A stretch of 9,081 bases of DNA, from assembly GCA_902796045.1 (NCBI GenBank), contig CADBNQ010000258.1:1-9081 (forward strand), in the 5' to 3' direction. The translations under genes were made by a program, and so were the position numbers. The number at the start of each line of letters is the position of its first letter. Position 1 is the stretch's first letter. This DNA is from an uncultured Lachnospiraceae bacterium. GTDB lineage: Bacteria > Bacillota > Clostridia > Lachnospirales > Lachnospiraceae. This document shows, piece after piece, positions 1 through 7,370 of this stretch. Below the pieces are notes generated by a model. That model had not been told where the DNA came from. It made no database searches and saw only the letters and a program-made list of their open reading frames with translations.

Positions 1-49
1 ATACAGACATTTCGAAGATAGAAAAACAGGATAAATAATGACAAATCCG

Positions 50-55
50 TATAAT
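50..55 (+). promoter_or_regulatory. possible -10 box upstream of the pdxA-like gene
   Basis: A perfect TATAAT hexamer lies 57 bases before the start codon at 113, in an AT-rich leader. I see no convincing -35 hexamer 16 to 18 bases upstream and no TG extension, so the promoter call is weak. The operon could also be transcribed from further left, outside the window. The rest of the leader (56-112) holds only the ribosome binding site AAAGGAGG at 98-105. Confidence 0.3.
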
Positions 56-112
56 GTTATTTAAAAATATGGAAATGTAAATAAAGTTACAGCTTATAAA
101 GGAGGATGATCT

Positions 113-1165
113 ATGCCTGATAAAAGACCGATTATCGGTATTACCATGGGAGATCCCGCCGGCTGTGGTCCGGAAATCACCATAAAGGCCCTCTATCAGA
201 AAGATATCTACGACAGGTGCAGACCTCTGGTTGTCGGTGACGCCAGAGTCCTGGATGACGCAATCAAGATTCTGACAAGGACCGGCTTTTTGAAAGCCGA
301 AGAGATCGTTACCCGTCGAGTTTCTTCTGTAAGCGAAGCCAGGTTTGTCTACGGGACCATTGATGTCTTGCATATGGACCTTGTGGATATGGACCAGCTC
401 CAGTATGGCGTCCTCTCCCCCATGTGCGGAAAGGCAGCCTATCTCTGCGTGGAGAAAGTGATTGCCCTGGCTATGGCCGGTCAGGTTGACGCCACAGTGA
501 CGAACGCTCTTAATAAAGAAGCCATGAATCTGGCAGGCTACCACTATTCCGGTCACACAGAGATTTACGCCGACCACACAGGAACCAAAAGCTATGCCAT
601 GCTGCTGGTTCATGATGACCTCCGGGTTGTCCATGTATCCACACATGTCGCTTTGAGGGAAGCCTGTGACCGGGCTAAAAAGGACCGGATTCTTGAATGT
701 ATCCGCCTGGCTTATCAGGAATGCCAAAAGCTGGGGATCAGGGAGCCTAAAGTGGCAGTGGCAGGGTTGAATCCCCACGCCGGGGAAGGAGGCCTGTTCG
801 GAAGAGAGGAGATTGATGAGATTATTCCTGCCATCGAGGCGGCAGCGGCAGAAGGCTATCCGGCTGAGGGTCCCCTCCCGGCAGACACAGTTTTTTCCAA
901 AGCCCTGGGAGGCTGGTATGACATTGTTGTGGTTATGTACCACGATCAGGGACATATTCCCCTCAAAACTGTTGGATTCGTCTATGACAAAGAGGCAGGG
1001 AACTGGAAGGCAGTTAAGGGCGTAAATATCACCCTGGGCCTGCCTATTATCCGAACTTCCGTAGACCACGGTACAGCCTTTGACCGTGCCGGTCGGGGAA
1101 TCCAGAACGAGGACAGTCTGGTCAATGCTATTGACTATGCCATCCAAAGTGCACAATCAAAGTAG
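113..1165 (+). CDS. pdxA: PdxA-family dehydrogenase, probably C4 sugar-acid 4-phosphate type (PdxA2)
   Basis: This 350-residue protein belongs to the 4-hydroxythreonine-4-phosphate dehydrogenase family, soluble cytoplasmic NAD-dependent oxidative decarboxylases. The family hallmarks are present: GDPAGCGPE at 13-21; GHTE with substrate-contacting His148 and Thr149; and the metal-ligand positions His178 (VSTHVAL), His222 (GLNPHAGE) and His277-Asp278 (YHDQG). Length is normal. The ATG has AAAGGAGG ending seven bases upstream. Classical PdxA makes a vitamin B6 precursor, but copies paired with a DUF1537 kinase, as here 57 bases downstream, are known to act on D-threonate or D-erythronate 4-phosphate and yield dihydroxyacetone phosphate and CO2. 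The catabolic role is therefore preferred from context. Family assignment is near certain; the exact substrate is inferred. No other pyridoxine genes are visible. Confidence 0.93.
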   Translation: MPDKRPIIGITMGDPAGCGPEITIKALYQKDIYDRCRPLVVGDARVLDDAIKILTRTGFLKAEEIVTRRVSSVSEARFVYGTIDVLHMDLVDMDQLQYGVLSPMCGKAAYLCVEKVIALAMAGQVDATVTNALNKEAMNLAGYHYSGHTEIYADHTGTKSYAMLLVHDDLRVVHVSTHVALREACDRAKKDRILECIRLAYQECQKLGIREPKVAVAGLNPHAGEGGLFGREEIDEIIPAIEAAAAEGYPAEGPLPADTVFSKALGGWYDIVVVMYHDQGHIPLKTVGFVYDKEAGNWKAVKGVNITLGLPIIRTSVDHGTAFDRAGRGIQNEDSLVNAIDYAIQSAQSK

Positions 1166-1187
1166 TTCCACTTAAGTAGATCATCAC

Positions 1188-1201
1188 TTGTCATCTGACA
1201 A
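1188..1201. promoter_or_regulatory. short inverted repeat between dehydrogenase and kinase genes
   Basis: TTGTCA and TGACAA are perfect 6-base inverted repeats separated by TC, in the 57-base gap between the first two genes. They lie nine bases before the kinase ribosome binding site. The TTGT...ACAA symmetry resembles operators of GntR-type regulators, which often control sugar-acid operons, but no regulator gene is in the window. It is too short for a terminator, and the A-run after it is on the wrong strand for + strand termination. It could be chance. Confidence 0.22.
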
Positions 1202-1222
1202 AAAAAACAAGGAGGTGGTTTC

Positions 1223-2485
1223 TTGTTACAGCTTGCGATCATAGCCGACGATCTGACCGGAGCGCTGGATACCGCTATCAAGTTTTCAAAGAGGGGCATA
1301 CGAACTCAGGTTATGGTGGGACACAAGTTCTGCGCAGATGAGCTGGACCTGTCTAAAGAAGTTCTGGTTGTTGATACGGAGACCCGTCACGTGCCTGAGA
1401 ATGAAGCATATGCCAGAGTTTACAAGGCAGTTAAGCTCTGCATGGATCAGAAGATTCCCTACTTCTATAAGAAGACGGACTCTGCCCTGCGTGGACATAT
1501 CGGAAGTGAATTCGCAGCTCTTTATGATGTGGTCGGAAGACAGATCGCATTTATTCCGGCTCTTCCGAAAGAAAACCGCATGACCCGGGGAGGCATCCAC
1601 TATATCAGGGGGGTTCCGGTGGCGGAAAGTATATTTGGGAAGGATGCTCTGAATCCTGTTAGAAATTCTAGTGTGGAGAAGCTCATTAATGAGGAGACGA
1701 CGTTATCGATAAAGAGCCTTACCCGGGATGAGACAGGGACGTGGCCAGAGGAACAGGTCCTGGTGTTTGACGCATCGACCAGAGAGGACATGGAAAAGAT
1801 TTCTAAAACCCTGCAGGAGGGAGACCACCTGGCAGTTACTGCCGGTTGTGCCAGTTTTGCCGAGGTCCTTTGTGACAGGATTCCCTTTGATCTGGATAAG
1901 ACCCGCCAGGTTCCGAAGACGGAAAAACTCTTTGTCATCTCGGGCAGTATCAATGCTGTCACCGAAAAGCAGGTGGCTTATGCTAAGGAGAAAGGCTGTG
2001 CCAGGATATCACTGAGCCAGGAACAGAAACTTAAGGGCGGTTACATGGACACGGAAGAAGGGAAGCATTTTCTGGAGGGACTCAGCAAGGTCTGCCGGGA
2101 AGAAGACTTCCTGGTCATCGATGTCTTCTCCGAAGATACGATCGGAGATGCCAGGGCTTACGCCTTGGAATCCGGCTTCAGCCCGGAGGAGATTCCCGAG
2201 AGGATTGCTGCCAGACTTGGAGAACTGGCCGGATACATTTCCGGACTGGAAGAGGACGCCACCGTGATGATCATCGGTGGAGATACCTTATATTCCTTCA
2301 TGAAAAACCTGAAAAAACCTTTGCTTGATCCGTTCTGCGAACCGATCAATGGGACTGTATCCATGTTTGTAAAAACAGTTGATCATAATTTTCCATTGAT
2401 TTCAAAGTCGGGGGGCTTTGGGCAGGAAGATTTGATTATAGAAGTATCAAACTATGTACTGAAAAATGGAGGTATTCAAAAATGA
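1223..2485 (+). CDS. four-carbon acid sugar kinase family protein (former DUF1537; DtnK/OtnK/DenK-like)
   Basis: This 420-residue cytoplasmic kinase is expected to phosphorylate a C4 sugar acid (D-threonate, L-threonate or erythronate) at O4 with ATP. The N-terminal domain shows DDLTGALD at 9-16, KKTDSALRGH at 83-92 and PALPKENRMTRGG at 112-124, all typical of the substrate-binding half. The C-terminal half carries the nucleotide-side motifs GGDT at 352-355 and SKSGGFG at 394-400. Length is typical. The start is TTG at 1223: GGAGG at 1211-1215 is correctly spaced, and the protein then begins MLQLAIIADDLTG as in relatives. Its stop overlaps the next start as ATGA. With the PdxA-like enzyme upstream it forms the established kinase/dehydrogenase pair leading to dihydroxyacetone phosphate. 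Which stereoisomer is used cannot be read from the sequence, so no gene symbol is given. Confidence 0.93.
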   Translation: MLQLAIIADDLTGALDTAIKFSKRGIRTQVMVGHKFCADELDLSKEVLVVDTETRHVPENEAYARVYKAVKLCMDQKIPYFYKKTDSALRGHIGSEFAALYDVVGRQIAFIPALPKENRMTRGGIHYIRGVPVAESIFGKDALNPVRNSSVEKLINEETTLSIKSLTRDETGTWPEEQVLVFDASTREDMEKISKTLQEGDHLAVTAGCASFAEVLCDRIPFDLDKTRQVPKTEKLFVISGSINAVTEKQVAYAKEKGCARISLSQEQKLKGGYMDTEEGKHFLEGLSKVCREEDFLVIDVFSEDTIGDARAYALESGFSPEEIPERIAARLGELAGYISGLEEDATVMIIGGDTLYSFMKNLKKPLLDPFCEPINGTVSMFVKTVDHNFPLISKSGGFGQEDLIIEVSNYVLKNGGIQK

Positions 2486-3023
2486 AAAAGAATTATCATG
2501 ACGATTCCTGGCTGAATGAGAACGTATGGGCTAACTATCCGGAAGGTGATGAAGTTGGTGTGATCCAGGATCTGACACAGGCAGACGTACTTGCGGCAAT
2601 TTCCCTGATTAAAAAAGGTAAAGTCTATGACCTTGAGACCGAGAGATTTAAGGGAATGCCGGTATGGCCGGATTCAAGGGTGTTGACTCACTGCCTAACA
2701 ACTACATTATCACAGCAGAAGACTGTGAAGCATGTGCTAAGTGGGAAGGCGTTGAACTCAAGAAAGGAGATGCCGTTCTGGTTCGTCTTGGGGACAATTG
2801 GCCGACCAATGCATGTGGTGACGCAGGTATCGGAATCAGTGCAGCACGTTATCTGGTAGAAGAAGGCGGAGCTTATCTTTTAGGTGATGACATGGCCTGT
2901 ATCGATGGTTTCAACGCTGACGGATCCACTTCTGTTCCCAACCATCCGCAGCCGGTACATCATTATCTGCTGATCCAGCAGGGTGTTCATATCCTCGAGT
3001 TCGTACAGCTTGACGAGTTGTAA
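2482..3023 (+). pseudogene. cyclase-family (kynurenine formamidase-like) protein, broken by internal deletion and frameshift
   Basis: The ATG at 2482 overlaps the kinase stop (ATGA), with GGAGG at 2468-2472. The first about 62 residues (to KGMPVW, near base 2667) read in one frame like the N-terminus of a metal-dependent cyclase/amidohydrolase-like protein. The C-terminal part, from MAGFKGVDSLPNNY at 2664 to the stop at 3021-3023, reads in another frame and keeps family-like segments (KKGDAVLVRLGDNWP, GDAGIGISAARYL, HHYLLIQQGVHILEF). Only about 180 residues are covered in total, against roughly 270 to 330 that I expect for this subtype. The missing middle should contain the metal-ligand HxGTHxD motif, and no such motif occurs in either frame. 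The initial frame continues as unrelated residues to a stop at 2859. An ancestral amide or lactone hydrolase role is plausible, but this copy should be inactive. A metagenomic assembly error is an alternative. Confidence 0.82.
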
Positions 3024-3028
3024 ATGAC

Positions 3029-3080
3029 GGGGACGGTTCTCCGATTGGTACAAATCGGAGAACCGTCCCCCTTTTTTTTT
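3029..3080 (+). terminator. palindromic hairpin with T-tract ending the acid-sugar cluster
   Basis: The 18-base arm GGGGACGGTTCTCCGATT (3029-3046) is followed by a 6-base loop GGTACA and a perfectly complementary arm (3053-3070), then C and nine T residues (3072-3080). It begins five bases after the stop codon of the broken cyclase gene. This is a textbook intrinsic terminator on the + strand. The same hairpin recurs at 8318-8359 with one base different, so it also belongs to a dispersed palindrome family. Confidence 0.9.
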
Positions 3081-3116
3081 GTTGTCCCAAGTGCAAAAAT
3101 ATACTCTGGAAATATT

Positions 3117-3150
3117 ATAGTATATGTTGTACAAATTAACTATATACTAT
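3117..3150. promoter_or_regulatory. AT-rich inverted repeat in the transporter promoter region
   Basis: ATAGTATAT at 3117-3125 is the exact reverse complement of ATATACTAT at 3142-3150. Allowing one bulged base (T3141), the stem extends to 12 pairs (3117-3128 with 3138-3150) around a 9-base loop. The 8-base palindrome TTGTACAA (3127-3134) lies inside, and a further pair, AATATTAT (3111-3118) and ATAATATT (3159-3166), overlaps its edges. It sits upstream of, and overlaps the -35 of, the candidate promoter at 3136-3163, where an operator would be expected. AT-rich sequence produces such symmetry fairly easily, so the regulatory role is an inference. Confidence 0.4.
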
Positions 3151-3163
3151 TCTGTTAGATAAT
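3136..3163 (+). promoter_or_regulatory. candidate promoter of the ABC transporter operon
   Basis: TTAACT (3136-3141) and GATAAT (3158-3163) are separated by 16 bases and lie just upstream of the first transporter gene, after the terminator at 3029-3080. TAATAT at 3160-3165 is an alternative -10 with an 18-base spacer. The match to consensus is moderate only. A promoter is needed somewhere in 3081-3180, because the terminator separates this operon from the preceding one. Confidence 0.35.
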
Positions 3164-3191
3164 ATTTTTTTATACCTTTTGGAGAATCAAA

Positions 3192-4133
3192 GTGAAAAAA
3201 TATATTGCCGGAAGAATACTTTTTGTCATTCCGATTATGCTTATTTTATCAATTTTTACCTTTGGACTGACTTATCTTTCTCCGTCTGATCCGGTTACTT
3301 TGTATTATCAAAGTATGGGGACGAAGCCGGATAAGGAGATGGTTGAGAGAAAGAAGGAGGAGCTTGGCCTTAATGATCCTTTCCTGGTCCAGTATGGGCA
3401 CTGGATTGAGAAGGTACTTCATGGGGATCTTGGGGAGTCCTATAAGTATAAGACATCTGTATGGTCGGAAATGGGTAAAAGACTGCCTAATACATTAATC
3501 CTGACTGGTGCGACCGTATTTCTTACCATCCTTTTTGCAGTCCCTCTGGGGATATTGTGTGCTGCTTATCAGAACAGTTTTTTGGATTATCTTCTGCGGT
3601 TGATTTCTTTCCTGGGTGTTTCCATGCCAAGCTTTTGGGTTGGTACTTTGCTCATGTACGCATTTGGCGTAAGGCTCCACCTGCTGCCTATCATGGGAAG
3701 CGGAGACCTGGCTCACCTCATTCTTCCTGCAGCGACGCTGGCCTTCTGGATGACTTCTTTATATATAAGAAGATTAAGAGGCAGCGCTTTAGAAGAGATG
3801 AATAAAGACTATATGATCGGAGGGATGGCTAAAGGTTTTTCCAGGGCCAGCATCATCATGAAACAGGTCCTGCCCAACTCACTGTTATCAGTAATAACCA
3901 TGTTTGGTTTGTCTATCGGGAGTCTTCTTGGGGGTGCGACCATCGTTGAGACGATCTTCGAGTGGCAGGGTGTCGGTAAGATGGCGGTAGATGCCATATC
4001 CCTAAAAGACTATCCTATCATTCAGGGCTATGTGCTCTGGATGGCTGTGATATATGTCAGCATCAATCTGATAGTCGATCTGTTATATCAGTTCCTGGAT
4101 CCCAGGATCAGACTGGGAGGTGGGAAGTCATGA
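3192..4133 (+). CDS. ABC transporter permease, DppB/NikB type
   Basis: This 313-residue inner-membrane permease is one of two that form the channel of a peptide/nickel/opine-class importer. The N-terminus is KKYIAGRILFVIPIMLIL, with a first membrane helix at about 8-28. A periplasmic-side (extracellular) loop follows, with ERKKEELGLNDPFLVQYGHW at about 52-71. Further helices lie at about 100-125, 133-158, 174-192, 233-257 and 280-300. The cytoplasmic EAA loop that docks the ATPase is at about 200-231 (GGMAKGFSRASIIMKQVLPNSL). Length is normal. The GTG start at 3192 is preceded by GGAG at 3181-3184. Its end overlaps the next permease by four bases. It opens the operon after an AT-rich promoter region. 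Family is certain; substrate is unknown. Confidence 0.95.
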   Translation: MKKYIAGRILFVIPIMLILSIFTFGLTYLSPSDPVTLYYQSMGTKPDKEMVERKKEELGLNDPFLVQYGHWIEKVLHGDLGESYKYKTSVWSEMGKRLPNTLILTGATVFLTILFAVPLGILCAAYQNSFLDYLLRLISFLGVSMPSFWVGTLLMYAFGVRLHLLPIMGSGDLAHLILPAATLAFWMTSLYIRRLRGSALEEMNKDYMIGGMAKGFSRASIIMKQVLPNSLLSVITMFGLSIGSLLGGATIVETIFEWQGVGKMAVDAISLKDYPIIQGYVLWMAVIYVSINLIVDLLYQFLDPRIRLGGGKS

Positions 4134-5008
4134 GTTTTTATGTGAAGAAGGCTATCCGAAACAAAGAGTTTATGATTATGCTTGCTGCAGCCGTCATTCT
4201 GATTCTGATTCCGATATTTGCCCCTGTTTTAGCACCCCATGATCCCATTGAGAATGATTATGCCAATGCGATGATTCCGGGAAACAAAGAGTATCCTTTT
4301 GGTACTGACCAGATTGGCAGATGCATCTTGTCCAGACTGATCTGGGGAGGAAGGACTTCCTTGCTCATCGTATTTCTGGTAGTAGGGATTGTCGCTGTGA
4401 TCGGTATTATTCTTGGGATAGTGGCAGGTTTCTTTGGGGGATGGGTAGATATGCTTATAACCCGGTTTACCGATATCGTAATGGCTCTTCCCGCAATGGT
4501 TTTCGTTATTGCTCTGGTCAGTGTCCTGGGGCCGAGTCTAAAGAATACGATCATAGCTATGTCGCTGGTAGGCTGGACAGAGTATTGCAGGGTATCCAGG
4601 GCGCTCGTTCTGGCAGAAAAGGAGAGCGCCTACGTTCAGGAAGCCAGGCTGGGGGGATTGAATCGTTTTCATATCATAAAAAGAAATATCCTGCCGAATG
4701 TTTTTCCTTATCTTCTGGTAAATATTACCCAGGATATAGGTAATCAGCTGCTGACTCTGAGCGGCCTGTCACTGCTGGGACTTTCTTCTCAGCCCCCAAC
4801 CCCGGAATGGGGATTTATGCTGAGTGAAGGAAGGAAATATATTCAAGCGGCTCCTTGGCTGATCTTTTATCCCGGATTGATTATCGTGATTCATGTCATT
4901 GTGTTCAATCTGCTTGGAGACAGCCTTAGAGATATATTAGATCCCAGATATCACAAACAAAAAGGTAAAGGAAGGAGAATGAAAGTATGGTTAAAAGAAA
5001 ACTCATAA
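4130..5008 (+). CDS. ABC transporter permease, DppC/NikC type
   Basis: This 292-residue second permease starts at the ATGA overlap with the first, with a GGGAGGTGG ribosome site just upstream. It shows the DppC-class layout: an N-terminal helix (about 14-35), the PFGTDQIGRCILSRL segment at 56-70, helices near 79-101, 113-133, 138-150 and 236-262, and the EAA loop at about 163-191 (AYVQEARLGGLNRFHIIKRNILPNV). The near-invariant QPPTPEWGFMLSEGR lies at 221-235. The usual GRD before the LSRL motif is GRC here. The C-terminal tail (KQKGKGRRMKVWLKENS) is basic and its coding sequence runs 22 bases into the binding-protein gene. It should heterodimerise with the upstream permease in the membrane. 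Confidence 0.95.
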   Translation: MSFYVKKAIRNKEFMIMLAAAVILILIPIFAPVLAPHDPIENDYANAMIPGNKEYPFGTDQIGRCILSRLIWGGRTSLLIVFLVVGIVAVIGIILGIVAGFFGGWVDMLITRFTDIVMALPAMVFVIALVSVLGPSLKNTIIAMSLVGWTEYCRVSRALVLAEKESAYVQEARLGGLNRFHIIKRNILPNVFPYLLVNITQDIGNQLLTLSGLSLLGLSSQPPTPEWGFMLSEGRKYIQAAPWLIFYPGLIIVIHVIVFNLLGDSLRDILDPRYHKQKGKGRRMKVWLKENS

Positions 5009-6555
5009 CACTGGTGCTGATACTGGCACTTGCAGGAACAATGATGCTTGCAGGATGCGGTTCCTCCTCTTCTGAGGACAGTACGGCCGCCGGCGGACAG
5101 CCCGCAGGAGAGATCGCTCAGGATTCACATATCAATGCGGCCTTGTACTGGTTCGGAACAAGCCTGGATCCTGCCGAAGAGTATGATGGTTGGACCACCT
5201 GCCGTGCAGGTATCACGGAGACTCTGGTTACAGTTGATAAGAACTATGAGCTTCAGCCTCTGCTGGCCGAGAGCTGGGAGCAGAAAGATGATGTGACATG
5301 GGTTATGCACATCAGAGAGGGTGTGACATTCCATGATGGTACCCCTGTAGATGCAGCTGCGGTGAAGGCTTCATTCGAGCGTGTTATGGAAAAACAGGAG
5401 AGAGCGAAGGACTCCGCAAAGATTAAGAGCATGGAAGCAGAAGGCCAGGATATTACATTTGTGACAGAAGAGCCTTTTGGTGCATTCCTCTCAAGCATAT
5501 CTGAACCGATGTACTCTGTCGTTAAGGTAGAGGATGGTCTGGATTATGCCAATGCTCCGATAGCAACCGGTCCTTTTAAGGTAACGGGATTTAAAGTAAA
5601 CGAAACGATTGATACGGAAAGATATGATGGTTACTGGAATGGACCTTCAAGTGTAAAAACCATGAAGATTACATGTATCGAAGAAGACAGTACAAGAGGT
5701 CTGGCCCTGCAGTCCGGTGAGCAGGATGTAGTTCAGAGGGTGGCAAATGCCGACCTCCCGAATTTCCAGAGTGATTCAAACTTCCAGGTTGTTGACACGA
5801 CAGGTGCACGTGTCCGTATCATTATCCCGAACATGCAGAATAAATTTCTTCAGGATGTAAATGTAAGAAAGGCAATCGCTGATTCTATCGATTATGATTC
5901 GCTGGTTAAGATACTTGGCGAGGGAGTGACCAACGCTCAGGCTCCTTTCCCGAAAACATCCCCATATGGCTATGACGAGCTGGACAAACAGGCCTACAAT
6001 CCGGGTGAGGCAGCAGAACTTCTTAAAAAAGCAGGTTTTACAGACAGTGACGGAAATGGCTTTGTGGATAAAGACGGAGAAGAATTAAAGCTGACACTGA
6101 CCTACCAGATGACCGACTACACCAGCATGCTTGAGGCAGTTCAGTCCATGGCAAAAGAATGTGGCATCAATATTGAGCTGAAGCTGACAGACAGTATTGA
6201 GGCAGTTGAAGAGAAGAAAGATTTCGATCTGATCTGTACAAACTGGCAGGTGCTTTCCACAGGTGATCCACAGTGGTTCCTTGAGAATATGTACAAGACC
6301 GGCGCTCAGAACAACTGCATCAGCTACAGCAATGAAGAACTGGATGGGATCATCAACCAGCTCTCCACTGCTTTTGAACCGGAAGACAGGCAGAAGCTGA
6401 CTATTGAAGCAGAGAAGATTCTTCTTGCAGATAGTGCATCTATTTATCTGGTGGGAGAAAACAATTTTGTTCTGGCTAACACAAAGGTTCAGAATATTAC
6501 ACCTTACCCGATTGATTACTACTTCGTCGACAACGGTATGGGCATTTCCAAGTAA
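4987..6555 (+). CDS. ABC transporter substrate-binding lipoprotein, family 5 (peptide/nickel/opine class)
   Basis: This 522-residue extracytoplasmic binding protein delivers the substrate to the permease pair. It has a lipoprotein signal peptide: basic VKRK, a hydrophobic core, and lipobox LAGC with the lipidated cysteine at residue 24, then a Ser-rich linker. The SBP_bac_5 domain follows, with ETLVTVDKNYELQPLLAESW at about 78-97 and the family signature WVMHIREGVTFHDGTPVDA near 105-123. The ATG at 4987 lies inside the upstream permease end, with AGGAAGGAG at 4969-4977 correctly spaced. An ATG at 4979 is in the permease frame, not this one. The WTTCRAGITETLV stretch near residues 69-81 recalls NikA-like clostridial proteins more than classical DppA, but substrate (nickel complex, peptide, opine or other) is not decidable. 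The position in mid-operon is unusual. Confidence 0.94.
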   Translation: MVKRKLITLVLILALAGTMMLAGCGSSSSEDSTAAGGQPAGEIAQDSHINAALYWFGTSLDPAEEYDGWTTCRAGITETLVTVDKNYELQPLLAESWEQKDDVTWVMHIREGVTFHDGTPVDAAAVKASFERVMEKQERAKDSAKIKSMEAEGQDITFVTEEPFGAFLSSISEPMYSVVKVEDGLDYANAPIATGPFKVTGFKVNETIDTERYDGYWNGPSSVKTMKITCIEEDSTRGLALQSGEQDVVQRVANADLPNFQSDSNFQVVDTTGARVRIIIPNMQNKFLQDVNVRKAIADSIDYDSLVKILGEGVTNAQAPFPKTSPYGYDELDKQAYNPGEAAELLKKAGFTDSDGNGFVDKDGEELKLTLTYQMTDYTSMLEAVQSMAKECGINIELKLTDSIEAVEEKKDFDLICTNWQVLSTGDPQWFLENMYKTGAQNNCISYSNEELDGIINQLSTAFEPEDRQKLTIEAEKILLADSASIYLVGENNFVLANTKVQNITPYPIDYYFVDNGMGISK

Positions 6556-6572
6556 TATAAAGGGAATAAGAT

Positions 6573-7370
6573 ATGGAGATTATACGGGCAGATCATGTTT
6601 CAATTACATATGACGGCATCAAAAACGCGGTGAATGATGTGTCATTTTCTGTTGAAAAAGGACAGATCATCGGCATTGTCGGGGAAAGCGGAAGTGGCAA
6701 GTCGACAATCCTTCATGGGATACAGGGACTGCTTCCACGAACCTCTGCCCGCAAAGGAACCATTTCTTTGTTTGGTAAAAGCATTGATGACATGTCGGCC
6801 GCGGAGCTGAAAAATATCCGCGGCCGGGATGTGGCGATGATCTTCCAGGATACAGGAAGATATATGAATCCTATCAGCAGGATAGGAAAACAATACACCA
6901 GTTTCCTGAAGCTCCACGAAAAGAAATCCCATGCAGAGCTTGTCGCCCTTGAAAAAGAGATGTTAAAAAGGGTTCATTTAGAAGATGCGGACCGCATTCT
7001 CCACTCTTATCCTTTTGAACTGAGCGGAGGTATGCGGCAGCGGGTGGGCATCGCCATGGCCATGTCACTGCGCCCCAGGCTGCTGCTGGCAGACGAACCT
7101 ACCAGCGCCCTCGATGTCACAGTTCAGGCCCAGGTAATCTATGAAATGATGGAACTGAGGAAAAAGTACGGGACGACCATCATATTCGTAACCCACAGCA
7201 TGGGAGTAGCTGCCTATATGTCAGATATCATCGGCGTTATGCAAAGCGGAAGATTAGTGGAATGGGGAAAGACGGAAGATGTCATATCATCACCTAGGGA
7301 AGAGTATACGAAATCACTGCTTGGCTCGATCATCGAGCTCAGGGATGAAAGGTTGATAACAACGATATGA
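6573..7370 (+). CDS. ABC transporter ATPase, DppD/NikD type (short form)
   Basis: This 265-residue cytoplasmic ATPase powers the importer. Motifs run in order: Walker A GESGSGKST at 37-45, Q-loop Gln92 (IFQDTGRYMNP), signature LSGGMRQR at 150-157, Walker B LLLADEP with Glu175, D-loop SALD at 178-181, and H-loop His208. All catalytic residues are present. It ends shortly after the nucleotide-binding domain and lacks the C-terminal oligopeptide/dipeptide extension of DppD/OppD (about 320 to 330 residues), which makes it NikD-sized. The Q-loop downstream sequence, DTGRYMNP rather than the common DPMTSLNP, is divergent. It starts 17 bases after the binding-protein stop, with a modest AAGGGAA ribosome site, and its stop overlaps the partner ATPase by ATGA. 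Confidence 0.94.
   Translation: MEIIRADHVSITYDGIKNAVNDVSFSVEKGQIIGIVGESGSGKSTILHGIQGLLPRTSARKGTISLFGKSIDDMSAAELKNIRGRDVAMIFQDTGRYMNPISRIGKQYTSFLKLHEKKSHAELVALEKEMLKRVHLEDADRILHSYPFELSGGMRQRVGIAMAMSLRPRLLLADEPTSALDVTVQAQVIYEMMELRKKYGTTIIFVTHSMGVAAYMSDIIGVMQSGRLVEWGKTEDVISSPREEYTKSLLGSIIELRDERLITTI

Noticed and set aside
3..38. Possible C-terminal tail of an upstream gene (reading TDISKIEKQDK then stop)
   Set aside because: Only eleven codons are visible, another frame is also open to base 34, and nothing identifies a family.
33..62. AAATAA/TTATTT inverted repeat in the leader of the first gene
   Set aside because: Six A/T-only pairs with a long loop are expected by chance in such AT-rich sequence.
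1286..1962. Long minus-strand open frames opposite the kinase gene
   Set aside because: They lie antisense to a well-conserved gene, have no ribosome site and no recognisable protein features.
2664..3023. The C-terminal cyclase fragment as an independent 119-residue gene starting at ATG 2664
   Set aside because: It lacks the N-terminal part and metal site of the family, begins in mid-domain, and overlaps the natural upstream frame. A fragment of a broken gene explains it better, although AAGGGA at 2650-2655 could allow some internal initiation.
2911..3134. Open frames through the palindromes, on both strands, giving peptides like RFSDxYQSENRP or VLRLVPIGEPSP (also at 7980-8396)
   Set aside because: These are translations of the 42-base repeat itself; the similarity between the two places comes from the repeat and not from real proteins.
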